Shown piece by piece: positions 38,651-49,012 of a stretch of DNA of 64,000 nucleotides. Origin of the DNA: Dallia pectoralis (taxonomy: Eukaryota > Chordata > Actinopteri > Esociformes > Umbridae). The translations under genes were made by a program, and so were the position numbers. How positions within the stretch are numbered: position 1 is the first letter of the stretch; every line of letters begins with the position of its first letter. Location: the NCBI GenBank assembly GCA_029465975.1, contig CM055730.1, positions 20,584,759 through 20,648,758 of the forward strand, given 5' to 3'. The notes below the pieces were generated by a model. The model searched no databases. It saw only the letters and a list, made by a program, of their open reading frames with translations, and had not been told where the DNA came from.

Positions 38651-39227
38651 TTTCATTTGATTTTTAATTTACAGAATTTTAATTTATACTTAATATTAAT
38701 TCCCAGTTGGGAAATTGCATTTTTTACACTCTGTTAGAACAAACTAGACAAAGGCCTGAAATACACATTTACACACCCATGCTCATATTTAATCACAAGT
38801 ACTATATTACTGGTAAAAACTGGTGGAATGGTATTGAAGCTACTCTTCATTTAGGTGCAATCTTGCGAGTGAAAAACACATTTGTGTGCCATCATTGCAG
38901 CCAATCGCATTGGGAAATCCTAAAATAAATTCAAATAATGTATACCATTCTGATCTTTCAGCAACATGTCATTAACCGAATTATAATTAATAACTATTCA
39001 TTGTAAAGGGTTTTACGTTATTCACCTGCAATCCTGTGGACCTCATCTTTAATGTCTCTCACTGGTTTGTGTCCAGGGTACGCTACAAACACATTTAATA
39101 TGTTTTAACGGCTCTCCATACAGTGGCTTTACTAATACTGCCCTAAAACTGACGTTTGCAAAAAACGTAATGCGACACAAATAATCTGCTCGGATGTAAG
39201 AGCATGTCCACGATGGGTTCAGGGCCG

Positions 39228-39560
39228 GATTAACAATTAGGGCAACTGGGCACTTGCCCAGGGGCACCGGGCTCTGTGAAACAGGGCTTGCATTTCGGTG
39301 CGGGGATTGCGCATAATTTAAACCATTCTCGCAAGGTTAGTTTTTATAGTGCGAGATTTCCGCACAAATATATTTGCTTCATCTCAGACCGAGGTAAAGT
39401 TGGTTGGATGTTCGAAATTGGATATTCAACGGATAGTCGGAGGCCGAGATCAGGTCCGGTTTTCCCGAAAGCAGCCTCACTACACCGCCGTGATCGACCA
39501 AGAGAAACCTCCGTGTGCTTATAGTTAGGGACCGTCTCTAAAGTACAAGTCTCAACGTTA
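39228..39560. repeat. Interspersed repeat, copy 1 (shared with 53883-54254)
   Basis: The core 39293-39556 matches 53893-54252 at roughly 85-90 percent by eye. Shared blocks include GCGGGGATTGCGCATAATTT, CACAAATATATTTGCTTCAT, GACCGAGGTAAAGTTGGTTG and CTTATAGTTAGGGACCGTC. The left part of this copy also starts with CAGGGCCGGATTAACAAT, a hAT-type end. The family is not recognised. Confidence 0.75.
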
Positions 39561-40057
39561 TTAATTCAAACCACTCTCCGATTGTTTTATTGAGGACACC
39601 CACATTTTGCACAGCTTTGGTTTTTTTAAGGAAATGGTGTAAGACGTTTAATAAACATTTAAAAATTGTAAAAATCTTTTTTGTGAAATCACTTGGAAAC
39701 CTCAATTTACTTTCGTATTGTCTACAAAGGTCTTTCACATGTTGCACAGAATTTGGTTTTTCAAAATAAAACATTTTAAGTTTTTAAAATACATTAAAAT
39801 ACTGGAAATCTCAATAGGTTTTTTTGTGCAGTGACCTATTAACAAATTTGAGGTGCATATATGAGCATATACAGGCCATATAGGTCTCCTGTATTGCTTC
39901 TTTATATCCACATATAAGACCTATATATACATAAAAGATGCCTCCAATCGCAGCTGTACTGTAAGCACTTTGGTTTCCTGGTGAAGTCTGTTGAAGTATT
40001 GCGCTCTTACTCGTTGTATTACGGTAACAGATTATTTGTTTAGTGTTTGTGTATTAA

Positions 40058-40099
40058 GTGTAATACGAAAAAAAAAAAAAAAAAAAAAAGTGTAATACG
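40058..40099 (+). repeat. 22-bp poly(A) insertion with 10-bp direct flanks
   Basis: GTGTAATACG occurs at 40058-40067 and again at 40090-40099, with 22 uninterrupted A residues between. The arrangement is that of a retroposition event that inserted only the poly(A) tail. Confidence 0.75.
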
Positions 40100-40524
40100 T
40101 CTTTGACGTAGTGACGTAGTCGACTGTACAGCAGCTGAAGATCTGTGAGCACGTTTGAGTTGTAAGTTCCGAATGATTCTGAAAATAAAGATACGAGAGA
40201 AGATAAACTCTAGACGTTTTCGTTTATTTCCAATTCACGCATTTACCGTTGAGCGCAACATAAGTTCAACCCTGTCTTATTAGGTTTGTCTTCTCTAGAT
40301 CATGCTACATTGAAGAAATGGCCGGCAGCCAGCCGAGGGCAGATAGGCACATATATCAATTCGAAGCTCACGCAGCTGAGAGGATCAAAACAGTTTTTTT
40401 AATGTTCAGTTTTTTGTCTTGTTTTTGTTCTATTTGATTGTTCTTAAGTAAATAAATAATGCACATTTCTACATTTTGGGCTTTTATTTATGTTGCATAG
40501 TAGCTATGGATTTTAATAATTTAA

Positions 40525-40640
40525 CTAACATATATGTGCATATATGCACCTATATGTTAGGTGCATATATGTTAGGTGCATATAGGTGCATATATGCACC
40601 TAACATATAGGTGCATATATGCACATATATGTACATATAA
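40525..40640. repeat. Palindromic AT-rich repeat of GGTGCATATATG units
   Basis: Units reading TAGGTGCATATATG occur in both orientations, centred near 40585-40600, so the block can form a long hairpin. Related GTGCATATATGAGCATATA sequence lies at about 39852-39872. Confidence 0.75.
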
Positions 40641-40712
40641 TATAGGAAAATGGCCAATTTTATATATGTCACATAAAACATATAGGTTTATATAGGTTCT
40701 TTCCATGTGGGT

Positions 40713-41266
40713 CAGTCTGTAGTATCCACACTACATCAGTCTGTAGTACCCACACTACATCAGTCTGTAGTACCCACACTACATCAGTCTGTAGTACCCA
40801 CACTACATCAGTCTGTAGTATCCACACTACATCAGTCTGTAGTACCCACACTACATCAGTCTGTAGTACCCACACTACATCAGTCTGTAGTACCCACACT
40901 ACATCAGTCTGTAGTACCCACACTACATCAGTCTGTAGTACCCGCACTACATCAGTCTGTAGTATCCACACTACATCAGTCTGTAGTACCCACACTACAT
41001 CAGTCTGTAGTACCCACACTACATCAGTCTGTAGTACCCACACTACATCAGTCTGTAGTACCCACACTACATCAGTCTGTAGTACCCACACTACATCAGT
41101 CTGTAGTATCCACACTACATCAGTCTGTAGTATCCACACTACATCAGTCTGTAGTATCCACACTACATCAGTCTGTAGTATCCACACTACATCAGTCTGT
41201 AGTACCCACACTACATCAGTCTGTAGTACCCACACTACATCAGTCTGTAGTATCCACACTACATCT
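40713..41266 (+). repeat. 24-bp minisatellite, about 23 copies
   Basis: The unit is CAGTCTGTAG-TACCCACACT-ACAT with a C/T variant (TACCC or TATCC). Variant units cluster, indicating local homogenisation. It is the first of four arrays in a row. Confidence 0.95.
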
Positions 41267-41289
41267 TTCACTAAATTTTTGCATGAAAC

Positions 41290-41562
41290 CCAGTGATATT
41301 ACCACTGGTTCTTATGCAATAAACGCAGTGATATTACCACCGGTTCCTATGCAATAAACCCAGTGATATTACCACTGGTTCTTATGCAATAAACACAGTG
41401 ATATTACCACCAGTTCCTATGCAATAAACCCAGTGATATTACCACTGGTTCTTATGCAATAAACCCAGTGATATTACCACCAGTTCTTATGCAATAAACG
41501 CAGTGATATTAACACCGGTTTCTATGCAATAAACACAGTGATATTAACATGGGTTGTTATGG
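41290..41562 (+). repeat. 35-bp minisatellite, about 8 copies
   Basis: The unit is CAGTGATATTACCACTGGTT followed by CTTATGCAATAAACC. It directly follows the 24-bp array. Confidence 0.9.
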
Positions 41563-41565
41563 TTT

Positions 41566-41710
41566 CGTTCCACTGAGGGCCTAGAATACACATGTTTTAT
41601 TCCACTGACGGCCTATACGCATGTTTTATTCCACTGAGGGCCTACTGTATCCAGGTTTGATTCCACTGAGGGCCTAGTGTAGGCAGGTTTGAGTCCACTG
41701 AGGGCCTAGT
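41566..41710 (+). repeat. Tandem repeat of about 30-33 bp, 5 copies
   Basis: Units contain TTCCACTGAGGGCCTA followed by a variable part and a GTTTTA or GTTTGA end. It bridges the 35-bp and 31-bp arrays. Confidence 0.85.
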
Positions 41711-42592
41711 AACCCTGTAACCCAATAGGGTTCTGTTCTCATACCCTGTAAAACAGTAGGGTTCTGATTCCATACCCTGTAACCCAGTAGGGTTCGGATT
41801 CCATACCATGTAACCCAGTATGGTTCTGTTCTCATACTCTGTAACCCAGTAGGGTTCTGTTCTCACCATGTAACCCAGTAGGGTTCTGTTCTCATACCCT
41901 GTAACCCAGTATGGTTCTGTTCTCATACCCTGTAACCCAGTAGGGCTCTGATTCCATACCCTGTAACCCAGTAGGGTTCTGATTCCATAGCCAGTAGGGT
42001 TCTGATCCCATACCCTGTAACCCAGTAGGGTTCTGATCTCATACCCTGTAACCCAATAGGGTTCTGATCTCATACCCTGTAACCCTGTAGGGTTCTGATT
42101 CCATACCCTGTAACCCAGTAGGGTTCTGATCTCATACCCTGTAACCCAGTAGGGTTCTGATTCCATACCCTGTAACCCAGTAGGGTTCTGATCTCATACC
42201 CTGTAACCCAGTAGGGTTCTGATCCATACCCTGTAACCCAGTAGGGTTCTGATCTCATACCCTGTAACCCAATAGGGTTCTGATCTCATACCCTGTAACC
42301 GAGTAGGGTTCTGATCTCATACCCTGTAACCCAATAGGGTTCTGATCTCATACCCTGTAACCGAGTAGGGTTCTGATCTCATACCCTGTAACCCAGTAGG
42401 GTTCTGATTCCATACCCTGTAACCCAATAGGGTTCTGATCTCATACCCTGTAACCGAGTAGGGTTCTGATCTCATACCCTGTAACCCAATAGGGTTCTGA
42501 TCTCATACCCTGTAACCGAGTAGGGTTCTGATCTCATACCCTGTAACCCAATAGGGTTCTGATTCCATACCCTGTAACCCAGTAGGGTTCTG
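41711..42592 (+). repeat. 31-bp minisatellite with inner AACCC/GGGTT stem, about 28 copies
   Basis: The unit is CCCTGTAACCCAGTAGGGTT followed by CTGATCTCATA. Within each unit AACCC and GGGTT are separated by AGTA or AATA and can pair as a short hairpin. Variants are CAGTA, CAATA and CGAGTA; the latter two alternate regularly between about 42250 and 42560, a higher-order dimer. Confidence 0.95.
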
Positions 42593-42696
42593 AAAGTTTG
42601 GAGTTATATAATTAAACATACTGCCATTAAAACTGCATAACGAATAGCAGAGAACAAGAATGAATGAAATTATGCAATAATGTTTATAATAAACAT

Positions 42697-44708
42697 TTAG
42701 ATCAGTTTGACCCGCAGTGAGTGCAGCTGGTGAGCACTGGACACGGCCTTGGTCACCCTGGAAAATGCTCTTGAGAAGAAGGATTTCTTCCTCTTTTTCT
42801 TGTTGGAAGAAGATGCATTGACCTCGTTTGATTGCTAAATAGCAGAATTGCAGAGTGGGTGGAATTGGACAAAAGCTACAGAATTAGGGTTTACAATCCC
42901 AAAATGAATCAAATCAATCTTTAAATTTCGTATTGTTATGTTCGACATATGTACCTGGGAGAACTGTGGAAACTTCTCAAACACTGATCTCTTCTCCTCT
43001 TCACCAGGAGGGATGTTGTTAGAGTGGTTGCTGGAGGAGGCCACAGCCATATCAACAACATACAGCCGCGGACCGGGACCGGGACCTCATACGCAGGCCA
43101 CTCAACAGGAGCGCCTGGGAGTACAGCAACAAAATCCCTCTGTGATCTGGGACAGGAGCAGCAGGTGCACGACATCGGAGACTGGTTGGATCCATCCGGA
43201 ACGTGGCGAGGGATCTGGGCCGTTGTACCAATGTTGGATTTCTTAGCCTTAAGAAAAAAACCCGGTCAAATACATACTGTTTTAAGACATTTCAATACAG
43301 CCCTTTTATGAGAGCAGTAGCCTACAATTGATTGTTTTGTTTAATATGAACAATTTACTGTCCTCTGAACACAAGATGTCAAACAAATATCCACATCACT
43401 ACCGATCCATTTTCTCACCTTGTCCCTCTTTCGCACGCCGTCCACCTGCTCAGTTGGAGGCAGGGTTTCCTCAGTGCCGTCACTTCTGTCTGGTACGTGT
43501 CTCAAGCTCTCCAGATCGACGTAAATGTCATCTTTGTCCTGCTCAAATTCCACATCGAGCAGGCGGAGCATATTTCGAAGAAAGTCATGCCGATCCCGGG
43601 TTCTTTTCTGCATCACAAACAAAGACAGATCATTCAGAATGGAGCACTTCCAATTTCCTTTGAGAATACTTGGAATAAGTTTAATGTAACGATACAAAAG
43701 TCTATTGTTCGGATGATTTGCCCTCCAACTTTCTTACCTCGACATTGCTATTGTCGTCCTTTAACAGTGGCGGGTCTTGGATGACATTGGTTTCCTTAGC
43801 CTTAAGAGAAGAAACACATGGTCAATTACATATTGTTTAAGGACATTTCAATAGAGCGTGATTATTTATTATGAACAATTTACTGTCCACAGAACAAAAT
43901 ATAACAAAGATCCACGTCACTCGCAATCTATTTTCTCACCTTGTCCTTCTTTCGCTTGTCATACTCCCGCCTGGTCTTCCGCTGGAGTTTCTTCTTTTCA
44001 TTTCGTTTGTTAACCGGTACAAGGTTCACAAACACTTCGTCGGAGTCCTTCTCGGTAGTTTACGAAATACAGAGAAGCGTCAAGAAAGACAGCAGAAATC
44101 CAGCCGGATAAGTGCTGCTTTTCTGCATTATAAACAAAGAACATAGATGGTTCAGAATGAAGCTCTTCCATTAGCCTCTGAGAAGTGCTAAACATAAGAT
44201 GAATGTAGCATTACATAACGGTTTATTGTATGGATGATTTACCCTCTGACGTTCTTACCTTGACATTGGTAGGTTTCTCCAATGGTTCATCCTCTGCCGG
44301 AGCCTCTAGGACCTTGTAGATCTTAATGGGAAAGGTCTTCCCTTTCCCAGGCTCCTGGCAGGGGCGCCCCTTTTTAGGTACACCTTTACCTTCCATTCCT
44401 AACTTAAGGTTTTCCCACACCTTAACTTGTCAAATGGGAAGGGATCAATAAATCTCTAAGGGGGTGAAAATAAGAACAAGTATTATATGTGGCCCAAACA
44501 CCTAGTTATGTACTTTCCTGACTTTGTTAGTTGTTGAATAGTTGCATACATGAACAACAGTGTCACAGCCATTAGGTAATTAGGTGACAGGTATTCCTGG
44601 TCATTAAATGACCCCATATGTTATTGGGACACCGGTACATTGCCCCCTGCCATTGCCTGACCGACAGCCACGCGGATTACTCTACCATATGTCATGTATA
44701 GGCTTACC
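42697..44708 (-). CDS. Unrecognised multi-exon gene with an internally duplicated exon pair, probably decaying
   Basis: Minus-strand exons in transcription order: 5' UTR exon ending 44708; 44455-44259 (ATG at 44396, MEGKGVPKKGRPCQEPGKGK); 44050-43940 (KDSDEVFV to KRKKDK); 43800-43738 (AKETNVIQD); 43607-43419 (KRTRDRHDFLRNML to VRKRDK); 43247-42955 (AKKSNIGTT); 42834-42697 (QSNEVNASSS, KKKRKKSFFSRAF, stop). All junctions have GT/AG sites and phase 0. The product is lysine/arginine-rich at about 280 residues, with no domain I know. Two defects show. The homologous upstream acceptor for the second coding exon (44122) would include a TAA at 44062-44060. The 293-nt exon 43247-42955 loses frame near a GGTCCC repeat (about 43060-43085). 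It could be a lineage-specific gene, a pseudogene, or carry an assembly error. Confidence 0.6.
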
Positions 44709-44790
44709 TTTTGGTTCTCTCGTTATACTATATGCGACCTCTTCGTTCTTCTTGTTGCAGTGAAATGACCAAAGAGCGCGAGATGCCCGA

Positions 44791-44827
44791 ATTTATAGCC
44801 GGTCAATGTGCGGAATTATTGACGTAA
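44791..44827 (-). promoter_or_regulatory. TATA box and CRE-like site for the minus-strand gene
   Basis: On the minus strand, TATAAAT lies at 44797-44791, about 85 bp before the first donor at 44708, which would leave a 5' UTR exon of about 55 bp. A CRE-like TGACGTAA (plus strand 44820-44827) lies just upstream. Together they suggest a focused promoter. Confidence 0.55.
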
Positions 44828-45242
44828 CAAAGGTTGATTGAAGTTCTGACCCCGCCCCCAGGTTTCACCCCCCCCCTATTTGTTGGGGACGCACATTCCG
44901 TTACCTAGGCTACAATGAACGATTTGCGCGCATTGGAAAACAATTGAAATAGCTGATACAACATACTAACTTTATATTATTCAAACTATGTAGATATCGG
45001 ACTAGGCAGGTTTGTAAATACTGAAGCAGTATATCAATACATTCAGCCATGTGTCATCATCTGAAAGCCCAGTTGGAAGCTGCTGCCTGCAGTAGTGAAG
45101 TAAGTCATACAATAGGTACCAAATAGACTACTGATATATATATAAATAGATTATAAAACATGTGTGTATATAGTGAAAATTTAGTAAAATGAGGTATTGG
45201 GATGGGTTACATTAGTGATATGAGGATTGATAAGGATACACT

Positions 45243-45600
45243 GTAAAAAAAATCCCGTAAAATATACGGTAAAAAACTGGCAGCTGTGGTTGCCAGAAAT
45301 CTACCGTAAAAAATACGGTTGAAATGTTTTTCTGTTAACTAAAATCCTGTGAAATCTACAGAAAAAGCTGACAACTGTGGCAGAAATCTACCGTAATAAA
45401 TACGGTCAAAATGTTCTTCAGTTGAGAAAATTCCGTGAAATTTACGGTAAAGAACTGACAACTGTGGCAGAAGTCTACCGTAAGAAATACGGTTGAAACG
45501 TTCTTTTGTGAGGAACGTCCTGTGAAAATTACGGTAAACATCTGATAACTGTGACAGAATTCTACCGTAAAAAATATGTTTGAAATGTTCTTCTAATTAC
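45243..45600 (+). repeat. Subterminal tandem repeats of about 87-91 bp, 4 copies
   Basis: The unit contains TACGGTAAA, then CTGTGG, then ATCTACCGTAA, then a TACGG variant and a GAAATGTTCTT end. Repeated palindromic TACGGT/ACCGTA motifs inside a transposon end are typical of transposase binding sites; that role is inferred. Confidence 0.75.
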
Positions 45601-46014
45601 AGAATTCTTAAAAGTGAAATGTAACATTTACAGTAGTTGCAGTTTTAGTTGCTATAAAAAATTATTCAGAACTGGTATAAAAGGAAAATACACTTTTTAT
45701 TAAAATATCACAAAGTAAATACATACTTAGACCGATGGCTTTAGCTTGCAGAACAAACATTTTGAATAATTCCAATCTTTACCAGAAAGCCACACAATCA
45801 ATAAACTTAAGACAGCACACCATTCTAAACAATGGATTAATGGACTCAATTTGAACTCAAGATTAACATACATATATATTTTAGGCACACAATGTTTTGT
45901 TGGTGGCTCAAGTCATTACTGGTATAGTACATTAGTAGAATAGAATATCTTAAGTGACATTTTACAAAATATATATATTTTATTCTATTCTACTAGTGGC
46001 ATGGTACTATAAGG

Positions 46015-46207
46015 CAGTGGTTCCCAAACCTCTCCCGGGGACCCACAGCCGTTCCATGTATAAGATGTATCCCAGAGCCAGCACACCTGAATCAACTTGT
46101 TAACTAATTATCAAGGCCGTGGCTGTTTGATTCAGGTGAGCTAGATCAGGGCCACAACAACATTGTGAGACGGCTGGAGGTCCCCAGGAGAGGTTTGGGA
46201 ACCACTG
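46015..46207. mobile_element. hAT MITE with perfect 8-bp target duplication
   Basis: The ends are CAGTGGTTCCCAAACCTCTC in inverted orientation. The target duplication CTATAAGG lies at 46007-46014 and 46208-46215. The element has no coding capacity and is nested inside the TA-flanked transposon. Confidence 0.92.
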
Positions 46208-46670
46208 CTATAAGGAATGATTTGAGCAGCCAACACCAATATAGCCTACTCAGGAGAGTATGTCAGATGTTACCTCTGGCCCTGACCACACACAACAAAC
46301 AAATGCACAGAACATCAGTTGGGGTAAAGACGCATAAAGATATGTGCAATAGTATTACACAATATATACGCCAGAAAATAGCTCTCTAAGAGGACAAGAC
46401 TTTCATTTAGGCTGAGTAGTTTTTCACATTCCAAGTCCAAGCATCTTAATCTTCTCTCCATTCATGATCAGCAAGGTCTGCTATGAGCGTAGGGACTCGG
46501 GGTTCACCGGGAGCTGTTTTTTCTTGACTCAACTTTGGTGCCTTTCTCAGGGTTTATGCTGAAGAAGCACCTTGAACAGAGATTTGAATTACTTCATTTG
46601 TTGCTAAAACAAATATATACACTGATGAATAGTTAACAAGAAAATTAAAATGATGCACACCCGAAAACAT

Positions 46671-47192
46671 TTATGAATGCCTACCTTTGCATGAACTCCA
46701 GAGTAGCAGTTCCAGTGGGTAATGAATGTTAAAACATAGTAACTGCCAAACATCATGCACACTGCAGAGATGAACGTTAAAATGTGCCGAGTTGTTAGAC
46801 CCGTAGCAGGAAGATCCTACAGACAAAAAAAACAATAAAATGCCTTTGGTTTTAATATAATTTGGAGCTTCAATCTCCGTGTGCTGACATTCACAACCAG
46901 CCATTCTGACAATGTAACTGTAAATTAACAGTTTTATATTTTGTATTGAAGACGCTGGGAGAAGAAACTGTCCTTGTAATTTCAGATAAAATAGGCTAAC
47001 ATTTCTCAAATACAAATCGTCAAAATCTTGAAACGAGCCCATTTCACTATATTCTGACACACATGTATTTGCATCTAGGTCAGCAGGACATTGCTCAGCT
47101 GAAACAGACAGTGTCTCTGATGAAGAATCGCTAATACTGTTTACAGAACAGTTCCTGTGCTTCCTAGACATATGACTGGTAAAAGAGTACAT
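46671..47192 (-). CDS. Transposon-borne reading frame, zinc-finger-like start, partial
   Basis: The first 61 or so residues (MYSFTSHMSRKHRNCS to MGSFQDFDDLYLRN) look coding: a C2H2-like SHMSRKH end, then an acidic serine-rich part, then VSLFYLKLQGQFLLPASSIQNI, a pattern seen in repeated fish genes of unknown function. The rest of the frame loses this character and is probably intron read-through after about 46940. It lies inside the TA-flanked transposon and may be its cargo or accessory gene. No function is assigned. Confidence 0.45.
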   Translation of the reverse strand: MYSFTSHMSRKHRNCSVNSISDSSSETLSVSAEQCPADLDANTCVSEYSEMGSFQDFDDLYLRNVSLFYLKLQGQFLLPASSIQNIKLLIYSYIVRMAGCECQHTEIEAPNYIKTKGILLFFLSVGSSCYGSNNSAHFNVHLCSVHDVWQLLCFNIHYPLELLLWSSCKGRHS

Positions 47193-48978
47193 TTTAATTC
47201 ACTTTCAAAACTTAAGTTAAGTTTTACTCATCCTGAACTCAACCAATAACCAATGCAAGATATTCTACCTAGCAATTCTTATAGCACGACATAGCCTACT
47301 GCTAGCTAAACTGCGTCACAAACGTTTGAATCAAAGAAATCTGAGAGAATTCGTTCTTTTCCAATAAAGCTGTTACAAACCTTTATGAGTTTCAATTGAA
47401 CATAAGATATTTCCAAAGTAGGTTTATATATTAAAAGGATAAAACTTTACCGTCCAGACAGTCCACGTCATTAGGATTTCGTGTCGGAAAAAGTAATTTC
47501 TTCAGCTCGTGATGGTCGGTGCCTTGCTTCTTGCTAGCTGTCTGTTCCAGAAAAACCGCGCCAGGCACGTGATGCAACTTGTTGAATGCTTATTGGACAA
47601 TTCAAAAAGCAATATACTTTAAAACATTATAACATAAAATGCTTGTTAAAAATATGTGTTCTTTATATTATGCAGCGTCGTGGCACATATTGGAAAACTG
47701 AAAAGCCAATAAAAAATAAACACTGAGCTTTTAATAATTATGCACATAAAATTCTGCTTTTCAACAAGGAGTCATTACAATCATCTAAACTAATGGGAGA
47801 TCACGCAGGTGCACTTAAGGTACTTTTTGAGGCACTTGTCCTTTGGAAAAGTACATATGCGTTTCACCTGTCCATGCACAAAAGTCTCTTGTCCGGGTAA
47901 AGATGTATTGTTTTATAACTAATTAGGTACGTGTCCCTCCGTCTAACGAAGATTTAACCGATACCAATGCTACTAGGGACAGCAAAAATACCAGTCTGGC
48001 GGTGTAGCCTTTTTTCTTGCAGCGCCTCTAAATGATGATTCTTCTATTGTTGAGAATAGCTTGTTTTAGCAGATAAACCTCACTTTGCAGCTGGCTAAAT
48101 TAGTCTACATTTATTCTAGCCAGCTTGACACATTTTAACTATACAGAAGCACCCCACAGAAATAAACATACTGTACTGAAAACGATTTGCCTAAGAAGTA
48201 TTTATTCGTAAACACAGAGATATACCGTTCAAGGGTTTTGTGTACTTTACTGTTGTTTTTACAGTAAAATTATGTAATTTTTACAACGCACTAATGCTAA
48301 AGTTACCAAACTTTCTTGTATTTAAATTAACGTTACTTATCTGTTAATTCTACAGTTTATTCATGTTATGATATAAACAGTTTTTTACTGTTGCTACTTT
48401 ACAGTCTTTCACCGTTAAAATTACGTATTTTTTTTACAGTGTATGTACATATCTGATAGACTGTGGAGAAAAATGATACTGCTCATATAGGAAGTTATCT
48501 AGAAATTAAAATACATCTAGTCGGGTTTCCTCAATATCATCTTCCGATGTGTGTTTAACTCCCTGTGAAGTAATACAGCTTCTTCATCTACAGGGTCGTG
48601 TAAAAGGACAATGCCATGTTAGAGAAAAAAACTTTAATCTATAACGTTACTTAACTATACCTAATCTATAACTACCTAACAATCCTATTTTATTTATGCA
48701 GATGACAACACTAAGCTAAATTGCACCTGATATATAGACTGAATTAATTAATGACGAAAAGAAAGAGCGCTGTGTCAGAGGGAGATGACTGAGAGAAACT
48801 CTAGGTTTTTTTAAGAAAACCTGCTCACGACCAGGTTAGGTTCACAGGCTCTATTACCATAGTGACTGACTCTGAGGTTTTGTTACCTCCCTTTCTGAAA
48901 CAGACAACCCAGAGTTTCCCTTATCTCAGGATTAACTTACTTCGGGTTTTCACTAAACCTGCTTCTTGAAACGGACCC
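47193..48978. other. Right part of the Harbinger-bounded interval
   Basis: After the TA-flanked element ends at 48441, the remaining 540 bp belong to the right Harbinger-type end. On the minus strand, about 48602-48520 reads VDEEAVLLHRELNTHRK, a possible coding remnant. The last 200 bp are the long inverted-end region. From 47193 to 48230 no gene is supported. Confidence 0.4.
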
Positions 48979-49012
48979 CAGGTCTTTAGTACCTGGTCAA
49001 GAAGTCTACCAA

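Larger units (their letters stand above)
45239..48441 (-). mobile_element. TA-flanked DNA transposon with subterminal repeats, about 3.2 kb
   Basis: The ends are CACTGTAAAAAAAAT in inverted orientation, flanked by TA at 45237-45238 and 48442-48443. Next to the left end are about four units of about 87-91 bp, each with ACCGTAAAAAATACGG-like palindromes and CTGTGG; the right end has related ACAGTAAAATTA motifs at about 48255-48430. Inside is a minus-strand frame (47192-46671) starting MYSFTSHMSRKHRNCS. The superfamily is unassigned; a TA duplication suggests a Tc/mariner-like mechanism but does not prove it. Confidence 0.6.
38333..48978. mobile_element. Interval bounded by PIF/Harbinger-type inverted ends (10.6 kb)
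   Basis: The left end starts GGGTCCGTTTCCAGAAAG and the right end, on the other strand, starts GGGTCCGTTTCAAGAAGC; both then carry AGGTTTA. The ends are bordered by CAG at 38330-38332 and CAG at 48979-48981, matching the 3-bp duplication size of PIF/Harbinger. Inside the left end are a TATAAAAAG box (about 38483-38491), an ATG (38527) and codons reading LEILMQAYS and KIAARVNA with a stop between them, a decayed Myb/SANT-like accessory gene of such elements. No Harbinger nuclease is visible. It may be one composite element with cargo, or two independent element ends that happen to face each other. Confidence 0.55.

Noticed and set aside
40669..41357. 200-codon frames on both strands
   Set aside because: They come from the 24-bp minisatellite.
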